Below, piece by piece: positions 22,906-33,378 of a stretch of DNA of 64,000 nucleotides. A program made the position numbers and the translations under genes. The notes below the pieces were generated by a model, which worked only from the letters and a program-made list of their open reading frames with translations, made no database searches and was not told the origin of the DNA. The stretch comes from Piezodorus guildinii. Its lineage: Eukaryota; Arthropoda; Insecta; Hemiptera; Pentatomidae. Where the stretch lies: NCBI GenBank assembly GCA_023052935.1, contig CM041293.1:152023474-152087473 (forward strand), given 5' to 3'. Position 1 is the stretch's first letter. Each line of letters starts with the position of its first letter.

Positions 22906-23530
22906 TTTATTTATCGTCTTCTAGTGAAAGAATGACATTTAAAGTAATTTCCTTTGAATAATTCCTTTACTAAAACTAGAATCAATAAAACATTAACGTA
23001 TTTTAAGATTAATGTCAACATTAGATTCAGTCTTGATATTTAAAATCAGACTTAAACGTTTATATTATTACTCATATAGCTTTATTCTAAAAAAAAATAA
23101 ATATATTAATTAGATATTTAGAACTTAATGATCATAGTCACTGTTGCAATTGACAAAAAATAAAAAAAATTTATGTAGTGTTAGTGATAGAATAACAAAA
23201 CTTAAAGTAATTTTCTTTGGATAATTAACTGAAAATATAATAAACAAAACATATATAACTGTTGCTCAACTAACCCCAGACCGGAATTTTGAAACAAAAG
23301 CGAGGTTATAAACAAATCATAAGAATTATACGCAGAACAACTCCACATATCAAAAGTACAATAATTCTCTGAAATATTAATTCTTACCTGATTAGAAACA
23401 GATACAATTGACTAATACTGACGAAAACCTGTGATGAACGATGTTACTTACACTTCATTCATCCAGCCGCCACTAGCGATATTTCAATTGCCCAACTGGC
23501 CCCAATACTCAACAAGCCCCGCTCTACCCT
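22906..23530. other. No recognisable gene
   Basis: AT-rich, nothing found. Confidence 0.4.
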
Positions 23531-23534
23531 ACTT

Positions 23535-23652
23535 ACTAGAGTGCTGCCAATGGGTTCTTTCCCTACATGTGTTTTCATGTATATTATCTTATATAAAATT
23601 TACTTGTTGTTTTATTAAATCCAGTAGTAAATTTCAATAAAAAGTATAAACA
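23535..23652 (+). mobile_element. Jockey-clade LINE 3' UTR only
   Basis: GAGTGCTGCCAATGGG through AAATTTCAATAAAAAGTA matches the 3' UTR of the copies at 7172 and 33684. No coding part is left. Confidence 0.75.
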
Positions 23653-24302
23653 ATTGATAAATTTATTTGTGAAGGAAAAGAAATCTAAAAATATCCTGAT
23701 TGGAATAAGACAGAATGTTTCCACAATAGAGTACTAAAGATGAAATATCAAATATTCGTATAATGTCGTCCTCACTCAACCAAATAATTTAAGGAAAATG
23801 TAATGGCCTTTCATCTTCAGGCATTAAATATAAAATCAGATTCAAACAAGGTGAAAATTTATAGAATCAAGAAAGAGAACAGAACCTTATTTGTCTTCGA
23901 GTTTCAAAAGAACGAGAGACATTTTGGGTTAATTGGCTCTCAACAAAAAAATTCATGGGTTGCTTCGGCTTTATTTGAATTGTCCACGATAGAATAGATA
24001 TTTTCTTGACTAATTGTGGCATTTTGCATTGAATTCTGATGATAAAATATTGTATTTTCTGAATTTCAGACGACAAGAGATAGGTATGTGAAATATCACT
24101 GCGTAGCGTGCGCCCGGAAGATTTATTCAGAAAAGGTGAATCATAATTCTTTCGAAATTATCGTTTCCCGCTGGATAAGAATCTTTTTCTACTAATAAGC
24201 TTTCACTTTTACACGTAATTTAAGTGACAAATGAACTTTACGCTACATTCTAATCTGATCAACAGTGAATAATTGAGTATAATTATTTTTAACATATTTT
24301 TT
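23653..24302. other. No recognisable gene
   Basis: Two ORFs on opposite strands (23803-23997 plus; 23867-24076 minus) overlap; neither has a recognisable domain. Confidence 0.35.
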
Positions 24303-24850
24303 AAGATTTGTCCTTGGTACACCGAAGAGGTCTCATGTGACCCATTTGTACAGTGAGCTTAAGTGGCTCCTTCATTCTATTCGCAGACAATATTTCATAT
24401 CTTTACCAAAGAAGCAATTTAAATCGTCAGTCCACTCCCTCCAAACAAGATCGCGCCATTCTGACCTTTCTATTCCTACCCATAGAACAACAACTTTTGA
24501 TCATTCATTTCTTGTCCGCTCTAATACGCTCTGGAATTTCTTACCAACTCATACCCACCATGCTTCTTCTCTACCATCATTCAAGTCCCAGCTGTTCGAG
24601 TACTTAATGCCATCCCAAACAGACGCTCAACAAGCCTGTTATTTCAAATCTAATATCTATTTAAAATGAAAATTTATTATTTATTATTCATAGTTTTATA
24701 CGAATCAATATAATAAATCAGTTATAATGTTTTGTTTTGTTTAACACATTAATCTATCAGAAGTGTTTTATTTATTTTACTGTTTTGTTTATTGTATCCT
24801 TTCTTTTCTTTTTATATCATTGTAAATAAAGAATAATTATTATCCTTTGG
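24303..24850 (+). mobile_element. CR1-like LINE 3' end
   Basis: Second copy of the family at 19385: RFVLGTPKRSHVTHLYSELK, then TRSRHSDLSIPTHRTTTFDH, SFLVRSNTLWNFLP and SLPSFKSQLFEYL in one open frame (to 24669), followed by an AT-rich 3' UTR with AATAAAG. It has a deletion between the first two blocks relative to related polymerases. Confidence 0.78.
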
Positions 24851-24904
24851 TATTTTGGCCAGGCACATTGTATATCTTAATAGTACATATCTATTGTTTT
24901 TAAG

Positions 24905-25585
24905 AGACAATACTCAAATCTATGTGGATCTACGGAATTGAACTATGGGGTACTATTAAATTTTCGAATATCAAAGTATCCAATCCTTTCAGTCCAAAGT
25001 CCTTAGAACAATATTCAATGCTCCCTATTATGTTACAAACAAGACCTTACATTATGACCTTATGTCCTTGATCTCATCCCATCCATATTCTCAACATTCC
25101 ACCAGAAACTTACTCTTCTTCCTAATACCCTGGCACGATCCCTATTTAGTACCAACCATCCTTACAACCCTCCTCGTAGGTCGAGGCGGCAGTGGCCGAG
25201 AGATATCTTATAAACAAGCAACTGGAGTGCTGGCAATGGCCAACTTCTCAACTCAGGCCTGAGAGTGTGTGGCTCTAGCGCCCTCACTCAGCCTCCACTC
25301 GATGGGCTGGTAACGGTGCTGACTTAGAGGCGCTGGGATCTCCTGAGATTGTGCTGGGGCAGTATGTAAATATTGTATATAGGTATGAATGTAGCCAAGA
25401 TTATAATTATTTTATTTTATTTCATTTACTTTATATTATTTTTTTATTAATTATTTAGGTTAACTTATTTTATTTTATTATTTGTTTGTTTTACTTTGTA
25501 TATATGGAATGAATGAATTCTTTTAGCTCTAATACTTATTGCCCAAGATTGTGGCAGATCGTATTATTTCTCAATAAAGCAATAT
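24905..25585 (+). mobile_element. Jockey-related LINE 3' end, divergent subfamily
   Basis: The degenerate WIYGIELWGT block at about 24922 is followed by broken frames, a GAGTGCTGGCAATGGCC end, and an unusual GC-rich 3' UTR (25255-25370). This passes into the TATAGGTATGAATGTAGCCA ... GGCAGATCGTATTATTTCTC module also present at 18720-18995, with AATAAAG at 25575. Confidence 0.65.
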
Positions 25586-25589
25586 ATAA

Positions 25590-25660
25590 ATTAATTTTCT
25601 TGAGGATCGCTGTCCCAGAATAAATTGTTTTTTTAAATTCTATTCTATTATATAATATGC
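25590..25660 (+). mobile_element. LINE 3' terminus scrap
   Basis: TTGAGGATCGCTGTCCCAGAATAAA is the same 3' terminal module as at 20295-20320 and 19183-19205 (minus). Confidence 0.5.
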
Positions 25661-26837
25661 AGTGAACTTGCTATATTTTGAAATAATCTCGACTTAAAAA
25701 TCCCTATGAAAAATTTTAACGATTCATGCAGGGATTGTCATAAAAATGTTCGTTCACTACCCTGATAAGCCACTATTAAGGGTATATTGCTATGTATTGA
25801 GAATGCTGGAGAGAAGTGAAATAATTGTAAATTGCTATGTATTTGACCGGCTGCTTTTCTAAGGCAGCGGTACCTTTTTTGTATATACTTAAATGAAAAT
25901 TAAATATACATTGAAAATATATATAATAATGTAATTATTATTAAAATATAATAATGTACATACTTTAAAAAAAATTCGTATATACTTGAATTTATTTATT
26001 TCCGATTTTATGTAATTCGAATTTATCTTTATTTTCTGTATATATTGTATGAATGTGTATCACATTACTATTACTACTGTTCATTATGAAACAAATGGTA
26101 ATATTTCTCAATAAATAAATATATATCTAAAAAAAAAATACAGACACAGAGAAATTTATTTGTAACACAATTATTTTCCTCACTAATTGTAAGAAGGTGA
26201 AGATCATTAGTACTGAAAGAGCAGTTTCAATTATAAACCACATCATTAGATTAGGCTGACGTTATTGTGGCTACGGGTTTAATCTGCGAGAATGAACTGA
26301 GCCTGGGATAGGAAAAGCTGCTATAATAACTCAAAACAAGGGGGGTTTTAATTCCCAAGCGTCGCTTTGATCTTAGTTCAAGCGGCCGGCCTACCAGAAT
26401 AAACATAATTACTTCCACCAGAAGAAAATTCAAGAGTTTTGTAAATAGTCGGCTGTTTTTGTTAATGTTAATATGCCCTCGGAATGATTTTTGTTTAATA
26501 CATACACATAGAATATGATGTGGAATATATATACATACCCATGATTTACAGATAAAATTAAAAGTATTCGTGCACCGGATACAAAACCAATACAATAACA
26601 AATATAACGAATATTTCTGAGAATGAGTTATACAAAATTCATCCGTTTAAGGCATTGATCATGAATAAAAAAAACACACTATAATGAAAACAATTTTTTG
26701 TTACTGTAGTCAGCGGGTTTTTTCAGTAATTGGCGGTCCAATTTTTTTGTGAGAAAGTATTTCTGAAGACAGGGGACAGGTCTAAAAAGGAACAGAATTA
26801 GACAGATTATTATTATTTTTATGTTCCTAATTAAAAA
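25661..26837. other. No recognisable gene
   Basis: 25840-26130 resembles a decayed copy of the 25370-25585 LINE 3' UTR (AATGGTAATATTTCTCAATAAA). The ORF 26251-26601 (minus, 116 aa) has no recognisable domain. Confidence 0.4.
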
Positions 26838-27362
26838 AAATAATATTGTTATTGAAATATAAAACTGTATAAAAAAACAAACAAGTAAATATGCTGAAAC
26901 AATAAAACACATGAAATAAACATGAAGAGAAACTGCCCATTGGCAGCACTCTTTAGTAGTGAGTCTAAACAAGAAGGTCTCCAGGCCATCGTCTTTTCAG
27001 ACGCCTTGGAGGATTATCAGGAATTGAAGAGGAAGGGGACTATTCATAGAAGAAGTGTTACTTGGTACGGGCCAAATAAGGAACATATGGAGCATCAAGG
27101 TAATTGTGGATGATTTTGTTCGTGACAAAGTAAGGAGCGTTAAGAATTTTGCGAAGGATTTTGGATTGTAAGGATCGAAAACGGGAAGAGCTTGATGGTT
27201 TAGTAGAGCCCCGAGCTCAACCCCTTAGGTCCATATTGGCTTTATGATGATCATGTAAATGAGTCTTTAGTAGTTAAGTGAAAGGTTAGAGTGTCTGTCT
27301 AGTAAGTGTTAGAGTAAACGAAATCGTCGGGCAGTTTCTTGTCTTTTTAGTAACTTGTATGT
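26838..27362 (-). mobile_element. Jockey-clade LINE, 5'-truncated 3' end
   Basis: The minus strand shows the KRQETARRF-type block, the RPIWTYG...LWG block (one stop), the ILRKILNAPYF block and the 3' UTR GAGTGCTGCCAATGGGCAG, ending in an A-rich tail. Frames are broken. Confidence 0.8.
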
Positions 27363-27402
27363 GGACGCTTCTAAAATAAAATAATTAAGTGATTATTATA
27401 TA

Positions 27403-27685
27403 ACGTTTAAAATATGGGGTTACCTTTAATATGGTGGTTAGCGGTTCAAACCCGCTGGTGGCCTTAGAATTTTATAATGGAAGTAAAAAATCATTAGTTA
27501 TGCCGACCTCCGGAGGGGACGTTAAACGGCGGTTCCTAGCCTTTACGATGTCAGGTACTCGTTTAAGATCCCTATCCAAATTAAACCTGGATAGGCAAAA
27601 TTTAGGACTCCCACTGTAGCATCGTCCGATTAGCCACAGTAGCACAAAAAGACGTTAAGTAAATAAACAAACAAACGTCTAAAAT
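27403..27685 (+). mobile_element. tRNA-derived SINE, family A, with target-site duplication
   Basis: The body at 27414-27674 has a B-box-like GGTTCAAACCC and then the family core GTAAAAAATCATTAGTTATG, CCTCCGGAGGGGACGTTAAA, GATGTCAGGTACTCGTTTAA, AAACCTGGATAGGCAAAATT and AAAAAGACGTTAAGTAAATA. Flanks ACGTTTAAAAT and ACGTCTAAAAT are an 11-bp duplication with one change. The head is shortened relative to the copy at 29001-29286. Confidence 0.88.
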
Positions 27686-27689
27686 GTTA

Positions 27690-28409
27690 TCCTTTGAAAT
27701 TCAGTATCACTATAAAACAAATGTCAAGCTAAATACTTGTAATAAACTATTTCATTAATAAAACAAATTATTAATTCTTTAATAATAAGCCTCTCTCTAA
27801 ATATAAAAGCGAAGTAATATAAATGAGATAAAATATATCATTCTGCTGTTTTATTATCCTCTTCCTATGTCATATAGAGTTATAATTAATTTCAATGCTT
27901 ACTCCCCCTTTAGTTATATTTTTATCCAACATGATGAAAATTCCAAGGATAAAATTAATTATAATAATAATAATAAAGATGTCGGATGTATCTATATATA
28001 CATGTATATTACAAAACTTGAATTAAATGCATCTAAGAGATCTAAAAGGGATGTCTGATTCTTTCCCACAACCTCTGTTCTAAGAAAGCCATGGAGAGAC
28101 TTTTATTTAAATGAGAAACTCACTCAATAAGAGTAAATTCTGAATGCTTAACTTGTCACTTTTCCTGAAATTTAGCGGCGGAATGGACTTAGTAACATTT
28201 TTAAAATCCAGGAATCTTAGAACTTGTATCGCGGAGGGGGTTATTATTTTTCTGAGGTTATTAATTTTTCTTTACTTTTCTGGAATCGCAAATAGAAAAT
28301 TAATCACAAAAACGACGATGAAGAAAAATCTAAAAGTTAGACATTTTTTATGTTTAGCTTCTACTGACTCACTTATTAAAATAATCAACTTATTTATAGT
28401 TTTCGAATC
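27690..28409. other. No recognisable gene
   Basis: ORFs 27867-28058 and 28144-28455 have no recognisable domain; the second runs into the SINE. Confidence 0.35.
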
Positions 28410-28419
28410 ATTTAAAACT

Positions 28420-28712
28420 GAGGGGACCGTGGCTGAGTGGCTAGTAGCACCCTAGTCTCTCACGCTGAATGTTGGAAGTTTGAATATCAGTCCGGCGGGA
28501 ATATTATGAGCATACATGGTAATTTAATAGGAATTCACTCTCTGCTTCTCCTCCTGGTATGTGAGACCCGTCAGCCTACTGGAGGCCACTCACAAAAATA
28601 GGCGTAGGGAGTGATGAACTTACCTTATAAAAATCCATCGAGGAACGTAGTGATTATATTCTCCCAGGAAATTACACTACGCGGCCAAAGACCTACCGCG
28701 AGAGAAGAAAAA
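28420..28712 (+). mobile_element. tRNA-derived SINE, family B
   Basis: Head GGGGACCGTGGCTGAGTGGC looks like a Ser/Leu-type tRNA 5' half, with a decayed B box (GAAGTTTGAATATCAGTCC) about 50 nt on. The body AGACCCGTCAGCCTACTGGA, ATAGGCGTAGGGAGTGATGA, ATATTCTCCCAGGA and ACGCGGCCAA is shared with 63540-63730 on the other strand. TAAAACTGA and TAATACTGA may be a weak duplication. Confidence 0.75.
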
Positions 28713-28899
28713 TAATACTGATATACAAAAATGGATTTCCGGTCATGTAAATAATGATTCTCATTAAAAATATAAGATAATCAATTAATAAAGAAGTTGT
28801 AACAATGGGCTTAACAGCATTAAAATGAAATGGAACGATCCGAAATCGTCATTTAATTGTCAAGGATAAATCTGAAGCTTGCGATACACATTATTACTT

Positions 28900-29974
28900 A
28901 AAAAAGTTAAAGTATTACATTACGTTTCTGTGAAAACATGTGTTTTATGGATTAAATAATCAAGAAATAGAAATTATTATCTAGATTATTTACTTAGTTT
29001 TTTTGTTTATTTATTTAACGTCTTTTTATGCTACTATGGCTAAACGAATGAAGCTACAGTGGGAGTACTAAATTTTTGGCTATCCAGGTTTTATTAGGAA
29101 AGGGATCTTTAACGAGTACCTGACATCGCACAGACTCGGGACCACCTTTTAACGTCCCCTCCGAAGGAAGGCATAACTAAGGATTTTTTACTCCCATTAA
29201 AAAATCCTAGGACCACATGCGGGTTTGAACCCGAGACCTTTGGTATAGGAGGCTGTTATGCTAACCCCCCAGCTACAAGTGATCCCTTATTCACTTAGTC
29301 TTATCCGCTTTTTATCACTATCTATTACCTCCTACAACTTTGTATATTAGTTGACATTTATTATAAATTTGTACCTTCGAAACGATATATTATTCATCTT
29401 TATTACTATGCTAAAGTTGAAAAAAATGTACCTAAAAAATATTTTTCGCTCTTTTCTACTTTATTTAATTATGAAGTGCGCTCAAAATGCATAGGTCACT
29501 CGTTTTTATAAATTTTAATATATTTATATTTTAATTAGTAATCTTAATAATTTAAGATGATAATTTAATAGGCTTTGCCAGTAAAATCAAACAAAAATTA
29601 AAATATCGGCTTTTGTGCCGAGTCAGACTATTTCCCAATAGTCTATTTTATATTATAGCCCTTTTTACCAAAGTCTTCAGATCCTTTATTTAGGTAATGA
29701 TAATAGGTGCAAAATATATGGCAGAATGGTATATATGGCTCTTTTACAAAAACATTTGTAACATCTGAGGCATGTACGCTCCAAAAATTATTGTTTTAAA
29801 TTTTATATCACATTCGAGCTAAACTTAAGAAACACAGACTATTTTGTAGGGACATGGTCGTTTGGACTCAGTTGGCCCTAAAACTTGTATTTCCGGTGAA
29901 AACTCGAGTTGGAAAATTTTTACCATGGCATTACTTTAACATACTATATATTTCTTAAACAGGTAAGGAAAAGT
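28900..29974 (+). mobile_element. HINE-like family, old copy split by a SINE
   Basis: The left part (28900-29000) and right part (29287-29974) together align with the family: AACATGTGTTTTAT, AAAATATCGGC, GGTGCAAAATATATGG, TTTGGACTCAG and the decayed end AGGTAAGGAAAAGTA. It is highly diverged, so among the oldest copies. The left terminus is not recognisable. Confidence 0.7.
28986..29301 (-). mobile_element. tRNA-derived SINE, family A, inserted in a HINE
   Basis: The body at 29001-29286 is a fuller version of the 27414 copy. On the minus strand a tRNA-like head GGGGGGTTAGCATAACAG carries B box GGTTCAAACCC, followed by the same core and the GACGTTAAATAAATAAAC end. The flanks TTATTTACTTAGTTT and TTATTCACTTAGTCT are a 15-bp duplication with two transitions. 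Confidence 0.9.
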
Positions 29975-30200
29975 AAAAATTTTAAGTTCTATTGGGAAAG
30001 AGATAATGTTTAGATAAAAATGGAATTAGAGTTAAAATTCTGTGTGATCCTAAATTATTATTCAACTTAAAGAAGCGTTCATTATCCCTTTATAATAATA
30101 AGAATAAAATCTAAATATTAGATAAGGATGTTCATAATGGGTCTGAAACACATTATTTATTTATTTAATCTAATTATACTTCGAGAGTATAATTAAGTTA
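29975..30200. other. No recognisable gene
   Basis: AT-rich, nothing found. Confidence 0.3.
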
Positions 30201-30803
30201 ATTAACTACCAAATTAAGTTTTAATGGGGCGAAATGGATATTTAAAGTTAGATGTGAATTGGTATACCTCAACTATAATAGATTTTGGTCAAATGACAAT
30301 GTGATTTGCTCTCTTTGTAATAGAAAAGAAGTAGATAATACGTTTCATTTCCTCGCCACATGCCCCATATTATCTGAAATTAGAATAAGGTGTTTCGGAA
30401 AGAATTATTTAAACCCCGATGAAGTAATAAACTATCTTAATGGACAGAACTGGATGGCTGTATATAAATATTGTAAAATAGCATGGCTCTACAGATATAA
30501 ACTTATAAAAGAATTTAACTATATTTAAAAATTATAATATATTAATATATATATATATAAAATAGTTTACTATTATTGTTTTGTTGTTTTAAGCCTTATA
30601 ATGATATAGTTGAATCAGTGAGTGAGTTTGTTTTACTGTTATTGTGTATTTTATTATATCTGTACATATATATAGTTACTGTTGTATAAATTGTAAAATT
30701 GAACAGGTCGGCTCCGGACTAGACGGTCTAAAGGACCATAGTTCTATTAATGTTTTTTTATATGTTATATTTTTGTTTTAATATCCTGAAAGAAAAAAAA
30801 AAA
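30201..30803 (+). mobile_element. LINE C-terminus and 3' UTR with zinc knuckle
   Basis: Frame 30205-30528 encodes IFKVRCELVYLNYNRFW, then CSLCNRKEVDNTFHFLATCP (C-C-H-C knuckle), FGKNYLNPDEVINYLNG and a short basic tail. This is the end of a non-LTR retrotransposon polymerase common in insects. The 3' UTR contains TCGGCTCCGGACTAGACGGT and ends in an A-rich tract at about 30790. The frame is intact over 100 codons, which suggests a moderately young copy. The clade is not determined. Confidence 0.8.
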
Positions 30804-30904
30804 GAAAAAAACAGTTATCTATCTATCTAATCTAATTATACTCGTAATTACAACAATGCAGTACCTTCAAAAACCAACGTACGATAACTCGGACTATAAC
30901 TGGA

Positions 30905-31375
30905 TAAAAGACTAACATGGAAAATACATACAAAGTTAAAGTGTCGAGAATTAACAAGACATTACAAACAACTTTCACATCTATTGGATTACAGATCACC
31001 ACTAAATTTACGAAACAAAACACGTACACAAACAAAATACAAACAACTCAGTCCAAAATTTTACAAAACTTGTTCACCCACCATGGTGTGTTTCGAATCA
31101 CACGATACACAATGACACAAACATTCCAACAGTTAATTCCTACATTCACGACAAATATAACACGTTTCAATCTTCAACATATCACCATCCAAATCAACTA
31201 GTTTTTTCCCTTTCTTCCTCCCTGTTACCAGGCCAGACCTAAAGAAGATTTAAAATACGATGGCCGAGAGATCTTTTAAACTGAAAATTCAGGACGGTAG
31301 TCAAGAGGAAAATAACACCTCACATTCGCTTGGTTCTCAGCAACGCAGTTGCGAATAAAAAAACAATAATAATAA
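30905..31375 (+). mobile_element. Jockey-related LINE 3' end with (TAA)n tail
   Basis: Degenerate frames contain SKILQNLF, IPTFTTNI and the end block GGCCGAGAGATCTTTTAAAC. The 3' UTR GAAAATAACACCTCACATTC ... CGCAGTTGCGAATAAAA and the AATAATAATAAAT tail match the minus-strand copy at 46885-47185. Confidence 0.65.
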
Positions 31376-31930
31376 TAAATTATACTCTTACACAACTGAT
31401 TCTTTCTATAAGATATATAAATAAATTCTACACTATAATGTGCTATTGATGAAAACAATTTACAGAAAATTAAATGAAATTAACTAAGACAAGGTATTAC
31501 TGGAAACAATTCCTGAGACTAGGGAAGGAAAGTAGGTTCATGAATTGGAGTAGTTTGAAGTTCTCCTGATACCAGGTCATGAAGAAGTTGAGCAGTACAA
31601 CTTCGGATCCCAAAGTTCATATTGTCTTTATTTCAGAGAAGTGAATTCTAGTTTTGTTTCTAATTTTTAATTCAGTTCTTTAGATTTAACCTGAAAGTTT
31701 TAGGTTGGTATAAAGTTTTGCTTGTTGGACACATATGTTCTGTTTGCAGTTAGGGAATAAGCCTATAACTTGTATAAATATTTGAAGTTCTATAAAAACC
31801 TTCATACTTATGTTGCAGTATTTATTTCTAGACGTTTGAGGTATGAATGCTTAAGTTGCGAATGGTGTGATGCCTTTTAAGCCATGCGACTGGAATAACA
31901 CTGGGATCTCCTCAGCCGTACTTTTACCCA
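31376..31930. other. No recognisable gene
   Basis: Nothing identified. Confidence 0.3.
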
Positions 31931-31933
31931 ATC

Positions 31934-32010
31934 CAGTAGTTCCTAACTAGTGGTCCTCAGGCGATGTCTGAGGGGTCTGCAATATGACATTTGGAAATAA
32001 TCTTAAAATA
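31934..32010 (+). mobile_element. hAT-type terminal fragment
   Basis: CAGTAGTTCCTAACTAGTGG followed by CCTCAGG...CTGAGGGGTCTGC resembles the CAGTGGTTCYCAAC...GGGGTCCGC termini of hAT elements. No partner terminus was found nearby. Confidence 0.4.
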
Positions 32011-32222
32011 TTGGTGAAGCATTGAGTTTTAACAACAATACACGGACAAATTTAACATTCTAAGAGATATAACTGCTTGTGTTCACTGACAGATGACTGC
32101 AACTGCACAGTCACAACTTAACAATTAATCATTTTCTAGTATTTCTACAAAAATAAGCTTAAAGAACAGAAGATGTATGATGTATGTATATAATGAAAAT
32201 AATAATGGTTTATTTTTTTATA
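32011..32222. other. No recognisable gene
   Basis: AT-rich; possibly internal hAT sequence. Confidence 0.2.
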
Positions 32223-32525
32223 AAGGCAGCGGCGTGGTCAAGTTGATAGAGCGCTAGTCTGTTGTGCTCCGTGTCCTGGGTTCGAATCCCGGCCGTGTCA
32301 GAATATTATTTATTCTGTTAATTCGGTCGGGGGGCGATCCTAGGGTATGGAGACCCTCCTGGGGCAGACCCAGCCTCAATAAAGTGGGTACCCAAATTAA
32401 TTGGGGAAAAACCTGGCGGCAGAGTGCGATAAAGGCCTAATCACCTCATTGCATTGTCGTTGGCCTTGAAACAGTACGAATCTCTATATGTACTGAGCCC
32501 AAGACCCTCCATGGATTGAGTGGTA

Positions 32526-32594
<69 letters not shown>
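32223..32594 (+). mobile_element. tRNA-derived SINE, family C, with 65-nt poly-T tail
   Basis: Head GCGGCGTGGTCAAGTTGATA (A-box region) and GGGTTCGAATCCCGGC (canonical B box) look like a tRNA gene with internal pol III promoter. The body has GGTCGGGGGGCGATCC, GGAGACCCTCCTGGGGCAGA, AATAAAGTGGGTACCC, AAACCTGGCGGC and AAACAGTACGAATCTC. It is about 85 percent or more identical to 42171-42543 by eye. The element ends with T65 (32530-32594). It lies directly upstream of a jockey fragment. No clean duplication is visible because both flanks are T-rich. Confidence 0.92.
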
Positions 32595-32595
<1 letters not shown>

Positions 32596-32614
32596 TAAGT
32601 TTTAAATTTTAGAT

Positions 32615-32865
32615 TATTTTGTTTGGGGATCTACTAAACCATCCAATTCTTCCCGTACACAATCTTTACGATCAAAAGTCGTTCGAAATATCCTCAATCC
32701 TTATTTTGTCAGGAATCAACTCACCCATAAAGACCTAAATGATCCCTATGTTGCTGACTTGGCCCGTTCGGAAACCACTCCTTTTATGGCAAACTCCATT
32801 CCCACTCTAATCCACTAGTTTAAAATCTACTTGCTACCTCTACAATCTCTTTTTTTTTTCTTTTG
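32615..32865 (+). mobile_element. Jockey-clade LINE fragment
   Basis: Starts within the LWGSTKPSNSSRTQS block and carries the ILNPYFVRNQLTHKDLNDPY and DLARS blocks, then decays. It has no 3' UTR. Confidence 0.75.
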
Positions 32866-33238
32866 CAATAATGTCTTTTAGATTGATCCAGTATGCAGTA
32901 CGTACCTAACAACTTAGAAAATTTTGCTTGCAACTAAATATTTATCTTTCTTAGGTGCGATACAGGAGTCAATTAATATAAAAAGTGAAACCTCAAAATT
33001 CGAAAAGAATTCAATATAGGGATAAGATTAAATCCGCCTGATTTAAATCCAGACTAAATAAAATGACAAGATATTAAAATACGTCAATTAAGGAGGCCCT
33101 TTTGACGATATCGGAATCCGGCTTTCTATTTAACGTTCTATATTGATTAGGACACTAAACTTTGAAGCAACAAGCCTTTTAAAGGTCACTCAAGTTAGAT
33201 CCTATAACAAAGAGGAGACAATAGAGATTATTAAAAAA
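32866..33238. other. No recognisable gene
   Basis: AT-rich; nothing found. Confidence 0.3.
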
Positions 33239-33374
33239 TCTAGTGTAACACACGACTTTCTCCTACCTACGTTGCTAAAGTCAATCAAAGATTTTTTTTT
33301 AATGATGGAGTTTTTTTAAAGATTTTTTTAAATTAAAAATTAAATATTTTTTTTGAAATACGGTTCGAGATAAA
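33239..33374 (+). mobile_element. HINE-like family, left-end fragment
   Basis: TCTAGTGTAACACACGACTT and the following 110 bp match the left end. It is cut at the GAGATAAAAA block and followed immediately by another left end, so two left ends stand in tandem. Confidence 0.75.
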
Positions 33375-33378
33375 AAAA

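Noticed and set aside
28420..28500. Functional Ser/Leu tRNA
   Set aside because: Decayed B box and SINE body downstream.
31086..31201. C-terminal part of ORF 30917-31201 as a gene
   Set aside because: The real similarity to the jockey end is in other frames; this frame is incidental.
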